This document shows positions 1 through 5,324 of a DNA stretch of 6,535 nt, piece by piece. The notes beneath the pieces were generated by a model. That model was not told the origin of the DNA, did not search any database, and was given only the letters and a program-made list of their open reading frames with translations. Position numbers and translations under genes: made by a program. The stretch spans positions 1 through 6,535 of the forward strand of contig CAZKTS010000319.1 of assembly GCA_964555735.1 (NCBI GenBank), read 5' to 3'. The stretch comes from CAZKTS01 sp964555735 (GTDB lineage Bacteria > Actinomycetota > Acidimicrobiia > IMCC26256 > PALSA-555). Positions within the stretch are counted from its first letter, which is position 1; every line of letters begins with the position of its first letter.

Positions 1-1182
1 TCGGACCCCGGACCCAGCGAGCTGACCGCCAACCAACGCCAGCGTGCCGCGGCCGCGGCGCCCGCGCGGCTCGCCGAGTTCACCGAGCTCCCCGCCGACT
101 TCCCCGAGTCGGTGCGGCTGCAGGCCCAGGCCGAGACCGCGGCTGCGAACGGAGCGTTCGAGAAGGCGCTCGCCCTGCGCGACTTCTTCCGGGACGGATC
201 GTTCACCTACGACACGTCCGTCGACCTCGGCGACAGCGAGAGCGCCATCGCCACGTTCCTCCTCGACCGGCGCGGCTACTGCGTCCAGTTCGCGAGCGCC
301 TACGCGACGATGGCGCGCTCCATCGGGCTCCCCACGCGCGTCGCCGTCGGCTTCACCCCGGGCACGGCTCCCGAGGGCAGCACCACCTACTCGGTCACCA
401 ACTGGGACGCCCACGCGTGGCCGGAGGTGTGGCTCGCCGGGCTCGGCTGGACGCACCTCTTCGACCCGACGCCGCCCAGCACGGAGCCCGGCGGCAGCAA
501 CCTGCCGGGTGAGCCGGCACCGACCGCGCCGCCCCCGCCCGCAACCGAGACCACGCAGCCGACGACACCGACGCAGGAGACGACGCCGAGCACCACGCCG
601 CCGTCGGGCGAGCAGTCGACGGCGACGACCCAGGTGCCCACCGGGGTGACCGTCGACCCGAACGCGACGCCGAGCAGCGACGCTGCCGGTGGCGGCGGCA
701 TCCCCTGGCCGGTGTTCGCGGTGCTCGCGCTTCTCGCGATCGTGCTCGTGCCGATGGGCGCGGTGCTCCTCGCGAAGTCACGCCGACGTGCCCGGCGACG
801 GAGCGCACCCGACCCCGCCGACGCCATCTGCGGGGCGTGGAGCGAAGCAGTGGACGCGCTCACCGAGCGGCGCGTGGCGTGGCCGACGTCCGACACGCCG
901 CGCGAGGCCGCCCGCCGCGTCCCGGTGCACGCGGGCGTCGCCACCGCGGCACCGATGGCCGCGCTCGCCGACGCGTACAGCGAGGCGCGCTACGGGAACC
1001 ATGCGCCGAGTCCCGAGACCGCCGACCAGGCGTGGGAGGACGTCGACGAGCTGCGCCGCGCACTCGACGAGGAGACCACCTGGGCCGGTCGCTGGCGCGC
1101 CCGGCTCGACCTCCGGACGTTGCGCCGTCAGCCGGAGCCGGCGGGGTGGTCCTTGCGGCGCAGGTCGTCGACGAACGACTGA
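1..1182 (+). CDS. Transglutaminase-like TgpA-type membrane protein, C-terminal part (5' end outside window)
   Basis: The frame is open from base 1, so the true start and probably an N-terminal multi-helix (DUF3488/TgpA_N) region lie upstream; 393 codons are visible. Codons 75-160 form a transglutaminase core. The putative catalytic triad is Cys94 (in GYCVQFASAYATMAR), His138 (DAHAWPEVW) and Asp155 (LFDPTP). A Pro/Thr/Ser-rich linker of about 75 residues follows, then one transmembrane helix at about 238-258 ending in an Arg-rich stop-transfer stretch. The tail resembles DUF4129 (TPREAARR at 299-306, ARYG at 329-332). The core should therefore sit outside the membrane and the tail in the cytoplasm. 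Proteins of this architecture usually travel with MoxR ATPase and DUF58 genes; neither is in view. Its physiological substrate is unknown, and protein crosslinking or peptidase-like activity is possible. The last 55 bases overlap the convergent MerR gene. Confidence 0.9.
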   Translation, partial: SDPGPSELTANQRQRAAAAAPARLAEFTELPADFPESVRLQAQAETAAANGAFEKALALRDFFRDGSFTYDTSVDLGDSESAIATFLLDRRGYCVQFASAYATMARSIGLPTRVAVGFTPGTAPEGSTTYSVTNWDAHAWPEVWLAGLGWTHLFDPTPPSTEPGGSNLPGEPAPTAPPPPATETTQPTTPTQETTPSTTPPSGEQSTATTQVPTGVTVDPNATPSSDAAGGGGIPWPVFAVLALLAIVLVPMGAVLLAKSRRRARRRSAPDPADAICGAWSEAVDALTERRVAWPTSDTPREAARRVPVHAGVATAAPMAALADAYSEARYGNHAPSPETADQAWEDVDELRRALDEETTWAGRWRARLDLRTLRRQPEPAGWSLRRRSSTND

Positions 1183-1571
1183 CGCTCGCGCGAGAACTGC
1201 CGAACCTCGGCCTCGACCTCCGCCGCCATGCGGTCGACGGCGACGAAGAGCGCGAGCTGGCCGTGGCGGAGCGCATCGAGGATCTGGCCGTCGTCGCGGC
1301 ACGCCCACACGTGCTCGCCGTCGGTGACCATGCGCAGGCCGGCGATGTCCTCACCGGCGCGCAGCAGCTCGCCGACCGCCCGGCGGATGCGCGCCATCGG
1401 CAGCCCCGCGTCGAGCAGTGACCGCACCATGCGGAGGGCGACGAGGTCGCGGAAGGAGTAGCGCCCCGCCTCGGTGGGGTCGGGGACGACGAGCCCGGAC
1501 CGCTCCCAGTAGTCGAGCTGCGCCTGGGTGCAGCCCGCGAGGCGGGCCGCCTGGAGTGCGGTGTACGCCAC
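1128..1571 (-). CDS. MerR-family transcriptional regulator, short form
   Basis: A 147-residue protein. Residues 2-68 form a MerR-like winged helix: helix-turn-helix at about 5-21 (ALQAARLAGCTQAQLDYWE), wing at about 28-41 (PDPTEAGRYSF), then RDLVALRMVRSLLDAGLPM and ARIRRAV. The remaining 75 or so residues hold GEHVWACRDDGQILDALR and a charged, probably helical tail that could dimerise. There is no recognisable ligand-binding domain and no Cys cluster typical of metal sensors (only Cys14 and Cys91). The GTG start at 1569-1571 lies 6 bases after the DUF3040 stop with no well-spaced Shine-Dalgarno, so translation is probably coupled to that gene. The 3' end overlaps the transglutaminase gene tail to tail. 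DNA binding is inferred from the fold; target genes are unknown, its own operon being the simplest guess. Confidence 0.87.
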   Translation of the reverse strand: MAYTALQAARLAGCTQAQLDYWERSGLVVPDPTEAGRYSFRDLVALRMVRSLLDAGLPMARIRRAVGELLRAGEDIAGLRMVTDGEHVWACRDDGQILDALRHGQLALFVAVDRMAAEVEAEVRQFSRERQSFVDDLRRKDHPAGSG

Positions 1572-1577
1572 TCCGGG

Positions 1578-1961
1578 TCAGGGGGTGTCGTCGTCGCGCT
1601 GCCAGCGCTCGCGCCACCGGCGCCCCGCGCTGCCGAACATGCCCTTGAGCGCTCCCCCGCTCATCGAGCCGGTGAGGCTCTCGAGGCCGGCCCGACCCAT
1701 CTTGCGCACGTTGCGCTCGATGACGAGCAGGCAGAACAGCATGATCAGGAACCCGGCGACAGCCAGGGCCAGCACGCTCGTGAAGGTCAAGACGAGCAGT
1801 ACCAGCCCGAGGACGCACCCCGCGACGGCCCATTTGATGAGGCGCGCCGAGTGCCGGTACAGCGTCGTGTCCGAGACCTGCTGGACCAGCTTGGGGTCGG
1901 TGACCGAGAGGTTGGCCTCGATCTCCCGCAGGATGCGCTGTTCGTCTTCGGAGAGCGGCAT
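1578..1961 (-). CDS. DUF3040 family small membrane protein
   Basis: A 127-residue protein starting at ATG 1959-1961; the start fits the DUF3040 N-terminus (MPLSEDEQRILREIEANL). DUF3040 proteins are small, actinobacterial, of unknown function, and have this LSE-EQ motif followed by two membrane helices. Here the helices lie at about 42-60 and 63-82 with a very short turn, giving a hairpin with both ends probably cytoplasmic. A basic tail follows (ERNVRKMGR, then GRRWRERWQR) and ends DDDTP. Much longer reading is possible upstream in this frame, but it runs antisense-like through the oxidoreductase gene and does not look like protein. No strong Shine-Dalgarno precedes the ATG. The MerR gene starts 6 bases downstream and the oxidoreductase stop lies 74 bases upstream, so it either continues that transcript or has its own promoter in the gap. 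Confidence 0.88.
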   Translation of the reverse strand: MPLSEDEQRILREIEANLSVTDPKLVQQVSDTTLYRHSARLIKWAVAGCVLGLVLLVLTFTSVLALAVAGFLIMLFCLLVIERNVRKMGRAGLESLTGSMSGGALKGMFGSAGRRWRERWQRDDDTP

Positions 1962-2035
1962 GGGTGGGCTCGTGAGAGGCGATGGCGGGGACGTGCAGCC
2001 GAGCGCGGCCATTGTCGCGCAGCCGCGGACCCCTC
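1962..2035. other. 74-base gap between oxidoreductase and DUF3040 genes, with nested inverted repeats
   Basis: This gap holds no gene. Two nested inverted repeats are visible: TGAGAGG at 1973-1979 with CCTCTCA at 2032-2038 (the right arm covers the oxidoreductase stop codon), and inside it ATGGC at 1982-1986 with GCCAT at 2008-2012. They could fold in the minus-strand transcript as an attenuator or processing site, or mark an operator. I see no clear -10/-35 pair. Arms this short can occur by chance. Confidence 0.3.
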
Positions 2036-3091
2036 TCAACGCGGCGCGGGCAGCCGGACGCCTTCCCTGGCCGAGCGATAGGCGAGGTCGACCAGCCGAT
2101 GAGCGGCCAGCGCGACCTCGGCGTCGGGCCAGCCCCCGGATGCCGGGACGGCGGCGAGCGAGTCGAGGAACGCCTTGCTCGGCGCGGCGTACTGGACCAG
2201 CGGGGCGAGGTGCTCGGGCGCCACCGCGAGTGCACCCGCCCAGGCGGGCAGCGCGCCCTCGAGGACGTCGGTGCCGCCCGCGTGCTCGACGTGGAGGGGG
2301 CCGAGATGGTCGTCGTCGGTCCAGAGCAGTGCGTCCGAGCAGAAGATCTCCAAGCGCCGCGTCGACGGGCGGGTCGTCACCCCGTGCCACACGCTCACGA
2401 GCGTCGCGGTGGCACCGCCGTCGTAGCCGAACGTCACCTGCGCGGCGTCGTCGATCCCTGCGAAGCCGGCGTGCGACGCGACGTCGGCGCGCACCGAGAC
2501 GGGGTCGCCCAGGATCCAACGCAGCACGTCGACGTCGTGGATGGAGTGCTCGAGCAGCGTGCCGCCGCCGGCGCGCGCGACGTCGGCGCGCCAGTCGGAG
2601 CCGTACATGCCCTGCACGGGGAAGTACTGGTCGTCACGGAGCACCGTGGCGATCGGCGCGCCGAAACGCCCCGAAGCGACGAGCTCCGCCGCGGTCGCGA
2701 GCACGGGCGCGTGCCGGAGCACCAGCCCCACCTGGTGCGGAACCTTTGCGAGCGACTCGGCCACGGCGTCGCACTCGGCCAGCGTCGGCGCGAGGGGCTT
2801 CTCACAGAACACCGCGACGCCCGCATCGACGGCGCGCTCGACGACCTCGCGATGGGCCGACGTCCACGTGCACACCCACACCACGTCGACGAGCGCGAGC
2901 AGCTCGTCGAGCGTCGCGCAGGGACGGGCGTCGTGGTGACGAGCGAACGCCGCGGCTCGGTCCGGGTCCGCGGCGTCGTGGGTGGCGACGACGCTCGCAT
3001 CGACGAGTCCGGCCCGCACGAGCACGCCGATCGCGCCCGAGTGCACGCCACCGATGAAGCCGCACCCGACGATCCCGATGCGAACGGTCAC
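2036..3091 (-). CDS. Gfo/Idh/MocA family NAD(P)-dependent oxidoreductase
   Basis: A 351-residue protein, a normal length for the family, which oxidises or reduces hydroxyl/keto groups of sugars, inositols and similar small molecules in the cytoplasm. The Rossmann dinucleotide site is at residues 4-17 (RIGIVGCGFIGGVH; GxGxxG at 9-14). The family EKP motif is at 97-99 (FCEKPL), supplying the catalytic-site lysine. The C-terminal domain shows GGGTLLEHSIHDVDVLRW at about 175-192, where His185 is the expected catalytic histidine. Glu181 sits where many members have Asp, a known-looking variant rather than a defect. The GTG start at 3089-3091 overlaps the dinB stop (GTGA) and has a GGAGG 7 bases ahead. 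Substrate cannot be assigned; a role in DNA repair is not implied by the operon alone. Confidence 0.92.
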   Translation of the reverse strand: MTVRIGIVGCGFIGGVHSGAIGVLVRAGLVDASVVATHDAADPDRAAAFARHHDARPCATLDELLALVDVVWVCTWTSAHREVVERAVDAGVAVFCEKPLAPTLAECDAVAESLAKVPHQVGLVLRHAPVLATAAELVASGRFGAPIATVLRDDQYFPVQGMYGSDWRADVARAGGGTLLEHSIHDVDVLRWILGDPVSVRADVASHAGFAGIDDAAQVTFGYDGGATATLVSVWHGVTTRPSTRRLEIFCSDALLWTDDDHLGPLHVEHAGGTDVLEGALPAWAGALAVAPEHLAPLVQYAAPSKAFLDSLAAVPASGGWPDAEVALAAHRLVDLAYRSAREGVRLPAPR

Positions 3092-4344
3092 GAGCCGGCC
3101 TCCGACGGCGGGAGGGGCGGACCGGGCGTCGGCTCCGGTGCGCCGAGCAGCCGGGCGGACACGACCGCGTCGTCGCCGTAGCGCTCGCGCACCTCGTCGA
3201 TGCTCCGCTCGACGCGATCCCACTGCTCGCGACGATCGGCACCGACCAGGCCCGGGTCGCCGTCGGTGTCGCCCTCGGCCGCCTCGAGGGGCAGCGCCGT
3301 CTGCACTGCCGCCGCCTCCGAGAGCTGCTGCGCGGTGACGCCGAGCAAGCGGATCCCCCCGCCGATGTCGACCGCGGCCAGGAGCTCGTCGGCGATGCGA
3401 CCGATCTCGGTGCCGAGGTCGGTCGCCTCCGCGATGGTGCGCGACCGGGTGATGGTGCGGAAGTCGGCGTAGCGCACCTTCAGCTGCACCGTGCGGGCGA
3501 CCCGCTGCGCGCGACGGAGCCGGCTGCCCACCTTCTCGCTCATGCGCAGCACCTCGCGCTCCAGCACCGCGCGCTCCACCACGTCGGTGGGGAACGTCTC
3601 CTCGTGCCCGATCGACTTCACCTGCCGTTCGGGTTCGACCTCGCGCTCGTCGCGGTTCCACGCCAGTGCGTGGAGGTGTGCGCCCTGCCCGGCGCCCAGC
3701 GCACTGATGATCGTCGCCTCCGGCAGGGCCGCGAGGTCGCCGACCGTTCGGACCCCGAATCGGTCCAACCGCGCGCGCGTCGCGGGGCCGACGCCCCAGA
3801 GCCGCTCCACCGGCAGCGGGTGGAGGAACTCGAGCTCGGTGCCCGGTTCGACGACCAGCAGCCCGTCGGGCTTCGAGCAGTCGCTCGCGATCTTCGCCAG
3901 GAGCTTCGTCGTCGCCACACCCACCGACGCGACCAGGCCGGTCTCGGCGCGAATGCGCTCCCGGAGCGCGACCGCGATCTCCCGGCCGGTGCCCTGCAGC
4001 CGTCGCGCCCCGCGGACGTCGAGGAACGCCTCGTCGAGCGCCAGCGGCTCCACCAGCGGGGTGACCGACCGGAAGATGGTCATCACCCGAGCGCTCGCCT
4101 CGCCGTAGGCCTCGAAGCGCGGCGCGAGGAAGACCCCCTCGGGGCACGCGCGGCGGGCCCGACCCATCGGCATCGCGGAGTGCACGCCGAACCGACGAGC
4201 TTCGTAGCTCGAGGCCGCGACGACCCCACGCGGGCCGAGACCGCCCACGATCACCGGCCGACCTCGGAGGGTCGGGTCGGCCAGCTGCTCGACGGACGCG
4301 TAGAACGCGTCGAGGTCGACGTGCAGGATCGCGGCGTCGGTCAC
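3088..4344 (-). CDS. dinB: DNA polymerase IV (Y-family translesion polymerase)
   Basis: A 418-residue protein, complete. Y-family polymerases copy past damaged bases with low fidelity. The catalytic metal ligands are visible: Asp10 in HVDLDAFYASVE, and Asp104-Glu105 in LALDEAFLDV. Tyr15 aligns with the steric-gate residue (Phe13 in E. coli Pol IV). The fingers segment SSYEARRFGVHSAMPMGRAR follows, and the thumb contains SVGVATTKLLAKIASD and the helix-hairpin-helix stretch LWGVGPATRARLDRFGVRTV. QTALPL at 348-353 matches a beta-clamp-binding hexapeptide, like the terminal QLVLGL of E. coli. It is followed by an extension of 65 residues, helical then Pro-rich, similar to tails in other actinobacterial Pol IV. 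The GTG start overlaps the Nudix stop (GTGA) and gives the expected N-terminus; longer reading upstream runs inside the Nudix gene. No SOS box is visible. Confidence 0.97.
   Translation of the reverse strand: MTDAAILHVDLDAFYASVEQLADPTLRGRPVIVGGLGPRGVVAASSYEARRFGVHSAMPMGRARRACPEGVFLAPRFEAYGEASARVMTIFRSVTPLVEPLALDEAFLDVRGARRLQGTGREIAVALRERIRAETGLVASVGVATTKLLAKIASDCSKPDGLLVVEPGTELEFLHPLPVERLWGVGPATRARLDRFGVRTVGDLAALPEATIISALGAGQGAHLHALAWNRDEREVEPERQVKSIGHEETFPTDVVERAVLEREVLRMSEKVGSRLRRAQRVARTVQLKVRYADFRTITRSRTIAEATDLGTEIGRIADELLAAVDIGGGIRLLGVTAQQLSEAAAVQTALPLEAAEGDTDGDPGLVGADRREQWDRVERSIDEVRERYGDDAVVSARLLGAPEPTPGPPLPPSEAGS
3099..3103 (-). promoter_or_regulatory. Ribosome binding site of the oxidoreductase gene
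   Basis: GGAGG on the minus strand, 7 bases before the GTG at 3091-3089 and inside the 3' end of dinB. It supports the GTG as start despite the 4-base overlap. Confidence 0.7.
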
Positions 4345-4853
4345 CGGTCCGTGCGGCGGACCAGCAGGTCCTCGCGGCGCGTGCCCCGCACGTCGTAGCG
4401 GAACCCTCGGAGCGCGTCGGGCCCCCACCGCTCCGCGAGCCACTCCCCGAGCGGCTCGTGCACCCACTGCGCCCCGACCTCGCCCATCCGCGCCCGGCAC
4501 TCGCCCGGCGTGAAGAACGCGGCTTCGACGACGATGCCGTCGGGATCGTCGACCCGCAGCTCACCCTCGTACTCGAGCGCCCGGTGCACCTCGGCCCGGA
4601 GCGTCCAGCCCAGATCGGGTGCCTCGCAGTGCACCTCGTAGACCGGTCCCTCCCAGCGGGTCACGACGAGCCCGGTCTCCTCCTCGACCTCGCGGGTGAG
4701 GCCGGCGACGATCGACGCGTCCTCGGCGTCGATCACCCCACCGGGCGTGGTCCAGTCGGAGCGCCCGTTGCGCCGCAGGTTGCGGACGAGCAGCAGCGCG
4801 TCGCCCGCCTCGATCAGCGCGCCGGCGACGACCCACTCCTGCACGCTGCTCAC
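4341..4853 (-). CDS. Nudix hydrolase with an altered Nudix box
   Basis: A 170-residue protein of normal Nudix size, predicted to cleave a nucleoside diphosphate linked to another group. The metal-binding core is intact (REVEEETGL at 54-62), preceded by WTTPGGVID at 34-42. Between the GG and the REV core there is one residue more than in the canonical Gx5Ex7REUxEExGU box, and the usual Gx5E glutamate position is Ala46, with Glu44 two residues earlier. The GTG at 4851-4853 is chosen because AGGGGAG lies 8 bases ahead; reading further upstream in this frame is antisense to the next gene. Its stop overlaps dinB (GTGA), so the two are probably co-translated. Candidate roles are removal of damaged nucleotides (MutT-like) or clearance of ADP-ribose or NAD-type metabolites; the sequence does not decide between them. 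Confidence 0.9.
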   Translation of the reverse strand: MSSVQEWVVAGALIEAGDALLLVRNLRRNGRSDWTTPGGVIDAEDASIVAGLTREVEEETGLVVTRWEGPVYEVHCEAPDLGWTLRAEVHRALEYEGELRVDDPDGIVVEAAFFTPGECRARMGEVGAQWVHEPLGEWLAERWGPDALRGFRYDVRGTRREDLLVRRTDR

Positions 4854-4861
4854 GGTAGCGA

Positions 4862-4868
4862 CTCCCCT
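4862..4868 (-). promoter_or_regulatory. Ribosome binding site of the Nudix gene
   Basis: AGGGGAG on the minus strand, 8 bases before GTG 4853-4851. It decides this start over the in-frame GTG three codons later (4844-4842). Confidence 0.65.
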
Positions 4869-4883
4869 GCCTAGGCTCGGACC
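4869..4883 (+). promoter_or_regulatory. Divergent promoter with palindromic -10 core and leaderless start
   Basis: TAGGCT at 4872-4877 fits an actinobacterial TAnnnT -10 box and ends 6 bases before the GTG at 4884, so transcription would begin at or next to the start codon, as in leaderless actinobacterial mRNAs. No ribosome binding site precedes this GTG. The box lies in an 8-base palindrome, GCCTAGGC (4869-4876), so the minus strand carries TAGGCA in the same place. That minus-strand copy would begin too close to the Nudix gene to include its ribosome site, so it is less convincing. No good -35 box is seen. Confidence 0.5.
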
Positions 4884-5231
4884 GTGCCCGACGCCGACGT
4901 CCCTGCCGCTCCCGATGCGCCCGAACCCCGTGCCGACGACGGGGGCGAGCCGATCGGCCGCGAGGCGCCGCCGACGATGCCGACCCGCACCGCCTACCTC
5001 TTGTCGTTCGGGGCGGTGGTGATCGGCGGGCTCTTCGGCGGGATCATCGGCTACGGCCTCGCCGACATCAGCTCCGAGGACGCGAGCACCGCCAGCAAGC
5101 TGCTCGCGACGTTCATCGGCGCGGTCTTCGCCGCCGGCGGGGTGGGCATCGTTGCCGTGCTCGTGCTGCGCGCCATGGCCGAGTGGCGCCGCAACCCCAC
5201 CCCCCGCCCGCCGGGCCCCCGCCGTTCCTAG
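4884..5231 (+). CDS. Small two-helix membrane protein of unknown function
   Basis: I do not recognise a family for this 115-residue protein. Residues 1-32 are acidic and rich in Pro and Ala. Helix 1 spans about 36-60 and carries a glycine-zipper pattern (GGLFGGIIGYG at 48-58, Gly48/52/56). A short loop, DISSEDASTASK, leads to helix 2 at about 73-97, also Gly/Ala-rich (GAVFAAGGVGIV). The tail is basic and Pro-rich (EWRRNPTPRPPGPRRS), so both ends are probably cytoplasmic. The GTG at 4884 is favoured by the -10 box placed for a leaderless transcript; ATG at 4977 (Met32) is an alternative that would remove the acidic segment. It is divergent from the Nudix gene and followed by a hairpin-rich spacer, so it is likely monocistronic. 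The two hydrophobic helices and regular composition make it a credible gene. Confidence 0.75.
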   Translation: MPDADVPAAPDAPEPRADDGGEPIGREAPPTMPTRTAYLLSFGAVVIGGLFGGIIGYGLADISSEDASTASKLLATFIGAVFAAGGVGIVAVLVLRAMAEWRRNPTPRPPGPRRS

Positions 5232-5242
5232 CTTTCCGCTCT

Positions 5243-5257
5243 CGGCGCTCCGCGCCG
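5243..5257. terminator. Hairpin downstream of the small membrane protein gene
   Basis: CGGCGC and GCGCCG arms (6 base pairs) flank a TCC loop, starting 12 bases after the stop. There is no T tract, which is common for GC-rich actinobacteria, so terminator function is inferred from position between convergent genes. Confidence 0.4.
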
Positions 5258-5282
5258 GGCCGCTCGGGCCACGCCTCGGGCC
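5256..5282. repeat. Short tandem-like CGGGCC repeats in the convergent spacer
   Basis: CGGGCC occurs at 5256-5261, 5265-5270 and 5277-5282; the last two are part of CTCGGGCC copies spaced exactly 12 bases. GGCC pairs at 5258-5261 and 5267-5270 can also fold. Together with the two flanking hairpins this makes most of 5243-5298 self-complementary. It may be a dispersed intergenic repeat or simply GC-rich terminator sequence. Confidence 0.35.
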
Positions 5283-5283
5283 T

Positions 5284-5298
5284 CGCACGGTGCGTGCG
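5284..5298. terminator. Hairpin downstream of the PIG-L gene
   Basis: CGCAC and GTGCG arms with a 5-base loop lie 27 bases beyond the PIG-L stop on the minus strand. It could end the SDR/PIG-L transcript. No T tract is present. Confidence 0.3.
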
Positions 5299-5324
5299 AC
5301 GCTGATCCTCGGCTCTGGTCCCTC

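Noticed and set aside
44..649. Plus-strand Arg/Pro/Ser-rich open frame
   Set aside because: It is an alternate frame of the transglutaminase, which shows the Cys-His-Asp triad.
1528..3057. Long plus-strand open frame, 509 codons
   Set aside because: It is antisense to the DUF3040 and oxidoreductase genes, extremely Arg-rich with no domain, typical of GC-rich shadow frames.
2036..3091. Possible defect in the oxidoreductase active site (Glu181 for Asp)
   Set aside because: The catalytic Lys (EKP) and His185 are present and Glu at this place seems to be an ordinary variant.
1982..3181. Plus-strand open frame of 399 codons opposite the oxidoreductase
   Set aside because: It lies antisense to a gene with clear Rossmann and EKP motifs; its product has no recognisable fold.
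4345..4420. SOS (LexA) box search ahead of dinB
   Set aside because: No recognisable actinobacterial LexA-type palindrome; the gene starts inside the Nudix gene and has no promoter of its own that I can see.
3092..4564. N-terminal extension of the oxidoreductase frame through dinB
   Set aside because: Out of frame with dinB and low-complexity; the GTG with GGAGG at 3099-3103 gives the normal family start.
4854..5288. Upstream extension of the Nudix frame
   Set aside because: It is antisense to the small membrane protein, lacks protein-like composition, and the ribosome site at 4862-4868 marks a later start.
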